Assembly: GCA_002373325.1 (NCBI GenBank)
Contig: DFKI01000148.1
Location: 1-5,969 of the forward strand
Source of the DNA: Treponema sp. UBA3649
Lineage (GTDB): Bacteria > Spirochaetota > Spirochaetia > Treponematales > Treponemataceae
Direction: 5' to 3'
Length of the DNA stretch: 5,969 nucleotides
Under the pieces are notes generated by a model. That model saw only the letters and a list, made by a program, of their open reading frames with translations. It ran no database searches and had not been told where the DNA came from. The translations under genes were made by a program, and so were the position numbers. Positions 1 through 5,537 of the stretch are shown here, in pieces; the first letter of the stretch is position 1; every line of letters begins with the position of its first letter.

Positions 1-50
1 CAAAGCGGATGTCGCGGTCAAGCCGTTTGCGGTTTAAATGCAAGTTAGGC
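1..50 (+). other. Putative integron attC recombination site, 3' portion
   Basis: The segment ends in GTTAGGC at 44-50, which fits the R' core consensus GTTRRRY of integron attC sites. The bases before it (GGTTTAAATGCAA) resemble the usual right-hand part of attC sites, where a TTAA-containing stretch precedes the core. An inner hairpin is possible: AAGCCG at 20-25 and CGGTTT at 30-35 around a TTTG loop, with one G-T pair. The window opens with CAAAGC, the same bases that follow CCTAA at 946-955, so the matching R'' core probably lies just outside the left edge. The L'/L'' pairing is weak by eye. Recognition rests on known attC architecture plus the matching boundary after the next gene. A chance core match is possible. 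Confidence 0.5.
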
Positions 51-89
51 GGATGGAACACTGGGGAGATTTTTTAAGGAAGAAAAAAA

Positions 90-941
90 ATGAAAAGATT
101 TTTTGTATTTTTATTTGTTTTATTATTTGCCTCAAAAATTTTTGCACAAACTAATGAATTAACGGATGCGCAAATAAAAGATGTTTTGGTAACTCAAAAT
201 ATTTTTGGAGAATATCTAAAGTTTAAAAATGACAATACTTTTGTTTCTGATTATAGAACCAAAGGTGGTGATGGCTATAATTTTGAAGGGAAATATTCAA
301 TCAATAAAGGTATTATTTCTTTTTCAAATGTGAAAGGAACAGAATGGGCCAATAAAATTATCAGTACAGATAATAATGGAAATTTAAATTTTAATTCAAA
401 ATACCGCTATTTACCTGATACAAATAATGGAACTTTTATTGGCTGTCTGTTTAACCTTGAAGATAAATCTTATTTCTGGTCTGTAAAAAAAATCCCATCA
501 GACTTGATTATAGAAATAAATGGAACCAAGGTTTACAAAGTAAATAATGAAATATACATTACAGAAAATTTAAAAATGAGAGATACCAACTCATTAAAAG
601 GAAAAGTTGTCGAAATTAAAGGCTGTGATTTCCGATGTAATGCTTGGGTTGAACAATCTCGAAAAGTTGTTTTTAAAGGAATGGTGATTGAAGGTTATAT
701 TGCAAAAACAGTTGAAACCGAAACAATAGATGGTGTTACAGCTTCATGGTATTATATTCAACAGCAAGAACATGATCCATTCGGCAGAAATGAAGGCGAT
801 ATTTATAATGTATGGATTTTCGGGGGATATGTAAAAGAATTTCCTGTTGATGAAAAACATGAAAATCCAGAAGAATTAAAAAAATCTGTTGAAAGTGCAG
901 GATTAAAATTTTATCAATATGTTAATGAAGAAAAGAAATAA
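90..941 (+). CDS. Secreted protein of unknown function with likely SH3-like C-terminal domain; probable cassette gene
   Basis: This 283-aa protein begins with a clear signal peptide: K2 R3, a Phe/Leu/Val-rich core at 4-15, and a likely signal peptidase I cut after A19 (IFA before Q20). There is no lipobox Cys, so it is probably periplasmic or exported. The mature N-terminal half (about 35-130) is rich in Asn, Lys and alternating hydrophobics (EYLKFKNDNTF, FEGKYSINKGIISF), suggesting a beta-rich domain. Residues about 155-250 look like an SH3-type fold: ENLKMRD at 159-165, a WYY strand at 220-222 and WIFGGYV at 242-248, as in bacterial SH3b-like domains. Three Cys are present (119, 179, 183). 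AAGGAAG at 76-82 gives a Shine-Dalgarno site 9 bp before ATG. The gene is strikingly AT-rich compared with everything downstream, and it is bracketed by attC-like cores at 44-50 and 944-950, suggesting acquisition as a gene cassette. The molecular function is unknown and the SH3 assignment is by pattern only. Confidence 0.85.
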   Translation: MKRFFVFLFVLLFASKIFAQTNELTDAQIKDVLVTQNIFGEYLKFKNDNTFVSDYRTKGGDGYNFEGKYSINKGIISFSNVKGTEWANKIISTDNNGNLNFNSKYRYLPDTNNGTFIGCLFNLEDKSYFWSVKKIPSDLIIEINGTKVYKVNNEIYITENLKMRDTNSLKGKVVEIKGCDFRCNAWVEQSRKVVFKGMVIEGYIAKTVETETIDGVTASWYYIQQQEHDPFGRNEGDIYNVWIFGGYVKEFPVDEKHENPEELKKSVESAGLKFYQYVNEEKK

Positions 942-943
942 TC

Positions 944-970
944 ACCTAACAAAGCTTCTGTGGATCCCCG
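944..970 (+). other. Putative attC start (R'' core), apparently incomplete
   Basis: ACCTAAC at 944-950 fits the R'' core consensus RYYYAAC and sits two bases after the TAA of the preceding gene, the normal place for attC in a cassette. It is followed by AAAGC, the same bases that follow the presumed R'' at the left window edge (2-6). No GTTRRRY core follows before the next ATG at 987, so the site appears truncated or decayed. The right limit given is approximate. Confidence 0.4.
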
Positions 971-986
971 CATAGGAGAGTTCTTA

Positions 987-1511
987 ATGAAAGAAATTAT
1001 TATCAACATGACAGAGGCTGAACTTCAAAGACATAAGGAACTTCACGGCAATGCCCCGGTTTTTGAAAACCTTCACTTTGTTGCAATTGGAAAAGACGAA
1101 ATTGAGTGCGGAATGTTCACGCTGACTGCGGGAATCGGTGCCGAACTGCCCCTTGACCTTACAAGGTTCAGAGTGCAAAGCGACGGGGTGAGCGAAGCGA
1201 TTGACACAATTCCTTATTGGCGGCTTATTTTCCTCAATGGAACCGATGTTATAGGCGATATAGAGTATCTTCATGCACAGAGGATTTTTCTTGATTGGAT
1301 CAAAAAAAATGAGGCTGCGGGAAAAATCTTTTTGGATAACGAGAACGGAAACATTGTGCTGGAACCGCTTTCGCTCAAGGAACTTATGGTGATTAAGAAT
1401 GCGCTTGATACAGGCGAAAAGTCACTTCTCGACCAGGCATATTGGCGAGTAAAAGAGGGAAAAACGGATCCTCCTGTAGAAATAATTGACTTGTCATTGC
1501 GGGACTTATAA
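987..1511 (+). CDS. Hypothetical protein, cytoplasmic, 174 aa
   Basis: I do not recognise this family. The protein is soluble and mixed alpha/beta, with no signal peptide or membrane segment. A charged helix lies near the start (MTEAELQRHKELHG), then a probable beta-rich middle, a Trp-containing helix (RIFLDWIKKNEAAGK), and an acidic C-terminus ending in SLRDL. The ATG at 987 is chosen because AGGAG at 974-978 lies 8 bp upstream. The frame is open back to a GTG at 960, but that lies inside the attC-like boundary; an ATG at 1008 is another option. Base composition is nearer to the chromosomal genes than to the AT-rich gene just upstream. The gene ends tail-to-tail with the GH43 gene, and both use the palindrome TTATAA at 1506-1511 as Leu-stop. 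It could be a second cassette gene that lost its attC, or the resident gene next to the array end. The long unbroken frame and the RBS support it being real. Confidence 0.7.
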   Translation: MKEIIINMTEAELQRHKELHGNAPVFENLHFVAIGKDEIECGMFTLTAGIGAELPLDLTRFRVQSDGVSEAIDTIPYWRLIFLNGTDVIGDIEYLHAQRIFLDWIKKNEAAGKIFLDNENGNIVLEPLSLKELMVIKNALDTGEKSLLDQAYWRVKEGKTDPPVEIIDLSLRDL

Positions 1512-3062
1512 TGCAGCCGCTTTAGAAAGCCCCATGAAAAAATCCCGGAATGAAGCCTCTCCTCCGGCACTCACCGTGGAATAACAGAACAAAGCAAACC
1601 TCACGCCGACAAACTGATCCAAAGTGTAGCGCAATCTTACGGGAGAGCCGAAATCAATGAAGGAAGAATCTTTTTCACTTTGGGAATCAGAGAGGCAATA
1701 CGCGAACTGGACCTGCTCTTTTCCGTGCTCCAAACTGAACGTCGCTTTTAATCGCAGGACCGGGGAGGAAATCTCTTTTTCTTCTATAATATTTGGCGAC
1801 GCGGAATCATAAACGCCCATCGCCCAGGGTGAATAATCAATCTTATGCTCGGCTGCAATCAGCTTGTACTTACCGTCCTTTTTTGTAACGGCAATAAATC
1901 CGTACTCACCCTCCAAAGCGCAAAGACCCGCCACGTCTCCCTCATTGATTTTTGAAGCGTCAATCTCCACGCATCCTGAGCAATGCTCTGTAAAAGTACG
2001 CTGAGTAAGTGTGTTCGCAGCCTGAACGACATTCACGCAGATTTTATCAGTGCGTAATTTAAATGTGGAGCTCGTCACGTCCACAAGATTTTTATCCGGG
2101 ATGTGATTCCACTGCCACGCGGGATTCGTAAAATCATTTGAGTAAAGGGGAGCGTATTGATATTCCGGACGATTGTCCAAAACACTCACCTGTTCCGGGG
2201 CAAGTCCATCGTGACCAAACACGGGAAAATCATCCACAAAATCTACAGGAACCAGAACCGGGATTCTTCCCAACGCACCGTGGTCCTGAAAAACAATCGA
2301 GTACCACTTTCCGTCACCCGCCTGCACGACTCCACCCTGGGCAGTACCGCTTTTCCACCCCGCAAGATCAGAGCAAAGGACATCGCGACCGACATACGGC
2401 CCCTCAATCTTGTCCGAGACAAAGCAAGATTCCGTCCGCATTTTTCCCTTGGGGATATGAATCAAAAAGACATAATATTTTCCGTTGATTTTATAAAAAT
2501 GGCTTCCCTCATACCCGAGCACAACTTCATCAGGATTATCGTTTATAATCAGCTTGTTGATTCCACCATCTTTTGGACCGGACAAATCGCTTTCCAATTC
2601 GGTAAGTGTAATTTGCGTATTTCCGCTCACACAAAAAACACGCCCGTCATCATCGAAAAGAAGCGACATGTCGTGGTAGAATCCCTTGATTTCAGATCGC
2701 TTCCACGGTCCCTCGATTTTTTCCGACGTGAAAAGATAGGTCTTGTGCGTGTCGTTCGCAACAAAGCTGATATAAAATCTTCCGTCGTGATGCCTTAAAC
2801 TTGCTGCCCACATCCCTTTTCCGTAAGCACCTTTGTTGTCACTCAAAGTCTCTGCTGGTGTCGCCTCAAGCTCATCGTAAACATAAGCCGCATGTTCCCA
2901 GTCCACAAGATTGAAGGAGCGGAGAATCGCACAGCCGGGCATAAAGTGCATGGTCGTACTCACCATGTAGTAGCAGTCATCCACGCGGATTATGTCGGGA
3001 TCTGGAAAATCAGCCGGGATGATATAGGATGATGAGCATTTCATTTTAGACTGATTTTCCAT
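1506..3062 (-). CDS. Glycoside hydrolase family 43 enzyme, probable beta-xylosidase / alpha-L-arabinofuranosidase, intracellular
   Basis: The protein (518 aa) is a typical two-domain GH43. The five-bladed beta-propeller (about 12-300) shows the expected catalytic triad: D21 in FPDPDI as general base, D131 in YHDMSLLFDDDG as pKa-modulating Asp, and E185 in GYEGSHFYK as general acid. H261 in FQDHGALGR fits the family's central metal/water-binding His. The C-terminal beta-sandwich (about 305-518) starts with FTNPAWQWNHIPD (WQWNH at 316-320), as in GH43 enzymes with the XynB-type C-terminal domain. No signal peptide is present, so it should act in the cytoplasm on imported xylo- or arabinoxylo-oligosaccharides. 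The ATG at 3062 is chosen because GAGG lies 6 bp upstream; an ATG at 3044 (M7) lacks a comparable site, and the further open frame to 3182 only shadows the EF-G end. The start is 8 bp after the EF-G stop, so co-transcription is likely. The family is certain from motifs; exact substrate is not. Confidence 0.92.
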   Translation of the reverse strand: MENQSKMKCSSSYIIPADFPDPDIIRVDDCYYMVSTTMHFMPGCAILRSFNLVDWEHAAYVYDELEATPAETLSDNKGAYGKGMWAASLRHHDGRFYISFVANDTHKTYLFTSEKIEGPWKRSEIKGFYHDMSLLFDDDGRVFCVSGNTQITLTELESDLSGPKDGGINKLIINDNPDEVVLGYEGSHFYKINGKYYVFLIHIPKGKMRTESCFVSDKIEGPYVGRDVLCSDLAGWKSGTAQGGVVQAGDGKWYSIVFQDHGALGRIPVLVPVDFVDDFPVFGHDGLAPEQVSVLDNRPEYQYAPLYSNDFTNPAWQWNHIPDKNLVDVTSSTFKLRTDKICVNVVQAANTLTQRTFTEHCSGCVEIDASKINEGDVAGLCALEGEYGFIAVTKKDGKYKLIAAEHKIDYSPWAMGVYDSASPNIIEEKEISSPVLRLKATFSLEHGKEQVQFAYCLSDSQSEKDSSFIDFGSPVRLRYTLDQFVGVRFALFCYSTVSAGGEASFRDFFMGLSKAAAL

Positions 3063-3073
3063 CTGCCGCCTCA
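3063..3073 (-). promoter_or_regulatory. Ribosome binding site overlapping the EF-G stop codon
   Basis: Read on the - strand the bases are TGAGGCGGCAG directly before ATG. TGA is the EF-G stop (3073-3071), and GAGG (3072-3069) serves as Shine-Dalgarno with a 6-base spacer. This supports the 3062 start of the glycosidase and suggests translational coupling: ribosomes finishing EF-G would stop on the site used for the next start. Confidence 0.6.
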
Positions 3074-5110
3074 GGATTTTTTCTGGAAGTGACTGAACGT
3101 CATGCTGAAGCTCGCACGTCCCTGGCTCACGGAACGAAGGCTTGTGGTAAATCCGAACATCTTTTCCATGGGTGCCTGACAATGCACGATGTTGCCGCCG
3201 GTTTTTTCCTCCATGCTTCCAATTATTCCGCCACGCTGTGTAATCAGGCTCATGGCATCACCCACAAATTCCGTTGGGGACTCAATGTCCACGGCCATCA
3301 CAGGCTCAAGCATCTGAGGATCCGCGCTCATGCACACTTTGTCGAAAGCCTCCGCCGCAGCAGCAGCAAAAGCAACCGTGGTGGAAGTAAGCGGGTCGTA
3401 GGAAATGCCGGTAAGAGTGATTCCCGTGTCCGCGCAAGGATAGCCCATCTTGATTCCGCCGCCGAAACAGTTGTTGATGCTCTGCTCGATCGCGTCAAAA
3501 ATCTCGTCCGGAATCTCACCGCCCTTCTTCACATTGCAAGTATAAAGATTTCCGCTTCCGGTCTCCCTGGGCTCAACGTGCAGAGTAAGGCGAGCATTAT
3601 TCTCTTTTCCTGCAATCACGCGGCTGTATTCCTCGCTGTAGTCTGCGGCTTGAGTTACGGCCTCACGATATGTAACCTGTGGAGCTCCAACGCGGCACTG
3701 CACTTTAAAATCATCACGGATTCTCGTAACAAGAACGTCAAGATGAAGCTCACCCATTCCGCTGATAACGAGCTGGCCCGTCTCCTCGTCGTCCCTGTGC
3801 GTAAAGGTGGGATCCTCGCGGCTCAGGATTTCCAAGGTCGTGTTAAGCTTGTCCCTGTCGCTCATGGTCTCAGGCTCAATGGCAACAGAAATTACTGGCT
3901 CCGGGAATTTCACGCTCTCAAGCAGCACCGGCATTCCCTCGCTTCCAAGAGTGTCTCCTGTCTGGGCAAGTTTCAGTCCCACGAACACGGCAATGTCACC
4001 CGCACTCACGCTGTCCATCTGCTCCATGTGGTTTGCGTTCACGCGGAGGATTCTGTTGATTCTCTCGCGCTTTTTCTTTGTGACGTTGTAGACCTGTGTT
4101 CCCGTACTGATTTTACCGGAGTACATCCTTACAAAACAAAGGATTCCTGCCTCGCGGTCGTACTGAATCTTGAACACAAGTCCGATCGGTGTCTTCGCAT
4201 TCGGGTCACACGGCACGGAGATTTTTTCCTCCTCGTCATGCTTTTTGATGTGGATTCCCTCGGCAGGTGGAATTTCATCTGGAGCAGGAAGATAGTCAAC
4301 AATGGCATCCATCAAGGGCTGCACTCCCTGATTGTGACGGCTCGATCCGCAAAGGAAGGGAACAATGGTGCGGTTCAAAACTGCCTTTCTGATTGCGGCC
4401 TTGAGCTGATCCACGGGAATCTCTCCGCCCTCAAGATAAATCTCCGCAAGCTCATCGTCGGTGGAGGCAACTGTGTCCACAAGCTTCTCATGCCATTCTT
4501 CCGCAAGAGCCTTGTTCGCATCGCTGATTGGACCGGTCGTAAACTTCTCCCCCTCGCTTTCCATATCCCAGTGGATTTCTTTCATCTCAAGCAGGTCAAT
4601 CACTCCGTCAAAATCCTGTCCCGCTCCGATCGGGATTTCCAAAGCTACAGTCTCCGCACCGAATTTCTCATGCACGTCTTTCATCGCGCCGAAAAAATCA
4701 GCACCGATTCTGTCCATCTTGTTCACGAAGCAGATTCTGGGGACATTGAACTCATCGGCCTGTCTCCAAACAGTCTCTGTCTGTGGCTGAACCCAACCCA
4801 CTGCACAGATTACGGCAACGGCTCCGTCAAGAACACGCAGGGAACGCTCAACCTCGGCAGTAAAATCCACGTGGCCCGGAGTGTCGATTATGTTTATCTG
4901 GCAGCCTTTCCATTCCGTAGTGATTGCCGCCGACGCAATGGTGATTCCACGGTCCTGCTCCTGCTGCATGAAATCCATAGTGGCCGCACCGTCATCAATC
5001 TCGCCAATCTTATGAATCTTGCCGGAATAGTAAAGGATTCTCTCCGTCGTGGTAGTTTTGCCCGCATCAATATGGGCCATGATTCCAATATTTCTCATCT
5101 TGTCTAACAT
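3071..5110 (-). CDS. fusA: Elongation factor G paralogue (spirochaetal EF-G2-like), translational GTPase
   Basis: The 679-aa protein has the complete EF-G layout. The GTPase domain shows the P-loop AHIDAGKT (12-19), switch I with RGITI (54-58), DTPGH (76-80), NKMD (130-133) and a GSSRHNQGVQPL segment before domain II. Domain III carries FPEPVISVAIEPE and GQLVISGMGELHLDV; domain IV and domain V (LEPVMAVDIESP from 601, QGRASFSM near the end) follow. EF-G drives translocation and, with RRF, ribosome recycling in the cytoplasm. Two things are odd. At the domain IV tip, the His that lies in GSYHDVDSSE of E. coli EF-G is replaced: ISYDPLTSTT, with D572 in that place. W106 also replaces the second Gly of the usual VGGVQPQ. 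No rpsL, rpsG or tuf is nearby, unlike the str operon copy. These points suggest the second, divergent EF-G of spirochaetes, whose Borrelia member works in recycling; this is inference. AGGA lies 7 bp before the ATG at 5110. A 427-bp repeat-filled leader precedes it. Confidence 0.93.
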   Translation of the reverse strand: MLDKMRNIGIMAHIDAGKTTTTERILYYSGKIHKIGEIDDGAATMDFMQQEQDRGITIASAAITTEWKGCQINIIDTPGHVDFTAEVERSLRVLDGAVAVICAVGWVQPQTETVWRQADEFNVPRICFVNKMDRIGADFFGAMKDVHEKFGAETVALEIPIGAGQDFDGVIDLLEMKEIHWDMESEGEKFTTGPISDANKALAEEWHEKLVDTVASTDDELAEIYLEGGEIPVDQLKAAIRKAVLNRTIVPFLCGSSRHNQGVQPLMDAIVDYLPAPDEIPPAEGIHIKKHDEEEKISVPCDPNAKTPIGLVFKIQYDREAGILCFVRMYSGKISTGTQVYNVTKKKRERINRILRVNANHMEQMDSVSAGDIAVFVGLKLAQTGDTLGSEGMPVLLESVKFPEPVISVAIEPETMSDRDKLNTTLEILSREDPTFTHRDDEETGQLVISGMGELHLDVLVTRIRDDFKVQCRVGAPQVTYREAVTQAADYSEEYSRVIAGKENNARLTLHVEPRETGSGNLYTCNVKKGGEIPDEIFDAIEQSINNCFGGGIKMGYPCADTGITLTGISYDPLTSTTVAFAAAAAEAFDKVCMSADPQMLEPVMAVDIESPTEFVGDAMSLITQRGGIIGSMEEKTGGNIVHCQAPMEKMFGFTTSLRSVSQGRASFSMTFSHFQKKS

Positions 5111-5155
5111 AACAATTTCCTGCCGGGAATTTTAGGGAAACGCTGATTTATGGCA

Positions 5156-5265
5156 TTGTGTCATTGCCGGATTGGTCTTGTGTCATTGCCGGATTGGTCT
5201 TGTGTCATTGCCGGATTGGTCTTATGTCATTGCCGGATTGGTCTTATGTCATTGCCGGGCTTGAC
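5156..5265 (+). repeat. Left tandem array, five copies of a 22-bp unit
   Basis: Copies lie at 5156-5177, 5178-5199, 5200-5221, 5222-5243 and 5244-5265. The unit is TTGTGTCATTGC followed by CGGATTGGTC. The first three copies are identical; copies 4 and 5 begin TTATGTC. Copy 5 departs at its 3' end (GGGCTTGAC), where it becomes the left arm and loop of the palindrome at 5251-5273. The units abut without spacers, which excludes CRISPR. Near-identity of the first four copies suggests recent expansion or gene conversion. Confidence 0.95.
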
Positions 5266-5273
5266 CCGGCAAT
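5251..5273. repeat. Perfect palindrome (hairpin) at the inner edge of the left array
   Basis: The arms ATTGCCGGG (5251-5259) and CCCGGCAAT (5265-5273) are fully complementary around the 5-base loop CTTGA. If transcribed, either strand would form a strong 9-bp stem. No T-run follows on the + strand (CTTTAAA) or on the - strand, so it is not a classical intrinsic terminator. Confidence 0.9.
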
Positions 5274-5285
5274 CTTTAAATATCA

Positions 5286-5314
5286 ATAATGCAATAAATA
5301 GATTATCGGGTCAA
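5286..5314 (-). promoter_or_regulatory. Candidate sigma70-type promoter toward EF-G
   Basis: On the - strand TTGACC (5314-5309, five of six matches to TTGACA) is followed after exactly 17 bases by CATTAT (5291-5286, four of six to TATAAT). The -35 lies within the loop and arm of the right palindrome. Transcription would start near 5279, giving an EF-G leader of about 170 bases that contains the left hairpin and left array. The + strand has a poorer counterpart (TTGACC at 5261, AATAAT at 5285) with no gene to serve. The -10 match is modest and the palindrome contains TTGAC for other possible reasons. Confidence 0.3.
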
Positions 5315-5324
5315 GCCCGATAAT
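5302..5324. repeat. Perfect palindrome (hairpin) at the inner edge of the right array, inverted relative of the left one
   Basis: The arms ATTATCGGG (5302-5310) and CCCGATAAT (5316-5324) pair fully around the loop TCAAG, which is the reverse complement of the loop in the left palindrome. Read on the - strand it matches the left palindrome except that GC in each arm is replaced by AT, so both stems stay perfectly paired. Confidence 0.9.
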
Positions 5325-5438
5325 GACACTTATTCAGTCCGATAATGACACTTATTCAGTCCGATAATAACACTTATTCAGTCCGATAATAACACTTATT
5401 CAGACTGACAATGACACTTATTCAGTCCGATAATGACA
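5319..5438 (+). repeat. Right tandem array, five full and one partial copy of a 22-bp unit
   Basis: Full copies lie at 5319-5340, 5341-5362, 5363-5384, 5385-5406 and 5407-5428, and a partial one at 5429-5438. The unit is GATAATGACAC followed by TTATTCAGTCC. Copies 3 and 4 read GATAATAACA, copy 4 ends in CAGACT and copy 5 begins GACAATGACA, so this array is more diverged than the left one. Reverse-complemented and aligned in register, the unit matches the left unit at 14 of 22 positions, including an unbroken GTGTCATT, so the arrays are probably inverted relatives. Confidence 0.95.
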
Positions 5439-5537
5439 TCGATCTGAATTTATCAACATTTCCTTAGAATAAAAAAATTAAAGAACCGCCGCAAGACTAA
5501 AAACACCCGCAGCGATTCCCGATTCTAAGATTTCTTT

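Larger units (their letters stand above)
5156..5438. repeat. Composite inverted repeat structure between pgi and EF-G (MITE-like)
   Basis: Two 22-bp-period tandem arrays face each other in inverted orientation around an AT-rich centre (5274-5301), with a palindrome at each inner edge. The outer ends are also inverted relatives: TGTCATTGCCGGATTG at the left, and TGTCATTATCGGACTG when the right end is read on the - strand. No reading frame of note lies inside. Whether it is a mobile non-coding element, a locally grown repeat or a regulatory leader cannot be told from one copy. Imperfect direct repeats CTGATTTAT (5143-5151) and CTGAATTTAT (5444-5453) flank it and might be a decayed target duplication. 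Confidence 0.6.

Noticed and set aside
953..967. HindIII and BamHI sites close together, hinting at a vector polylinker
   Set aside because: AAGCTT and GGATCC occur 5 bases apart, but the bases between and around them match no common polylinker and the flanking genes look natural.
960..986. GTG start at 960 for the unknown protein
   Set aside because: It would place the start within the attC-like boundary without an RBS, while the ATG at 987 has AGGAG at good spacing.
2157..2798. A 213-codon + strand frame inside the glycosidase
   Set aside because: It is antisense to the GH43 propeller domain, with no RBS and no motif; a shadow frame.
3063..3182. A longer N-terminus for the GH43 enzyme starting at 3182
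   Set aside because: The extra 40 residues are an out-of-frame reading of the EF-G 3' end and resemble no GH43 N-terminus; the 3062 ATG has a proper RBS.
3089..5107. A 672-codon open frame on the + strand
   Set aside because: It lies fully antisense to EF-G, and its product is low in recognisable motifs and rich in His, Ser, Arg and Leu, as expected from the complement of a codon-biased gene. EF-G on the other strand is certain.
5156..5438. CRISPR array
   Set aside because: Units of 22 bp abut directly with no variable spacers, and no cas genes are present.
5463..5529. Terminator after pgi
   Set aside because: CTTAGAAT (5463-5470) and ATTCTAAG (5522-5529) are complementary but 51 bases apart, and the T-rich run (- strand) lies inside the loop rather than after the stem.
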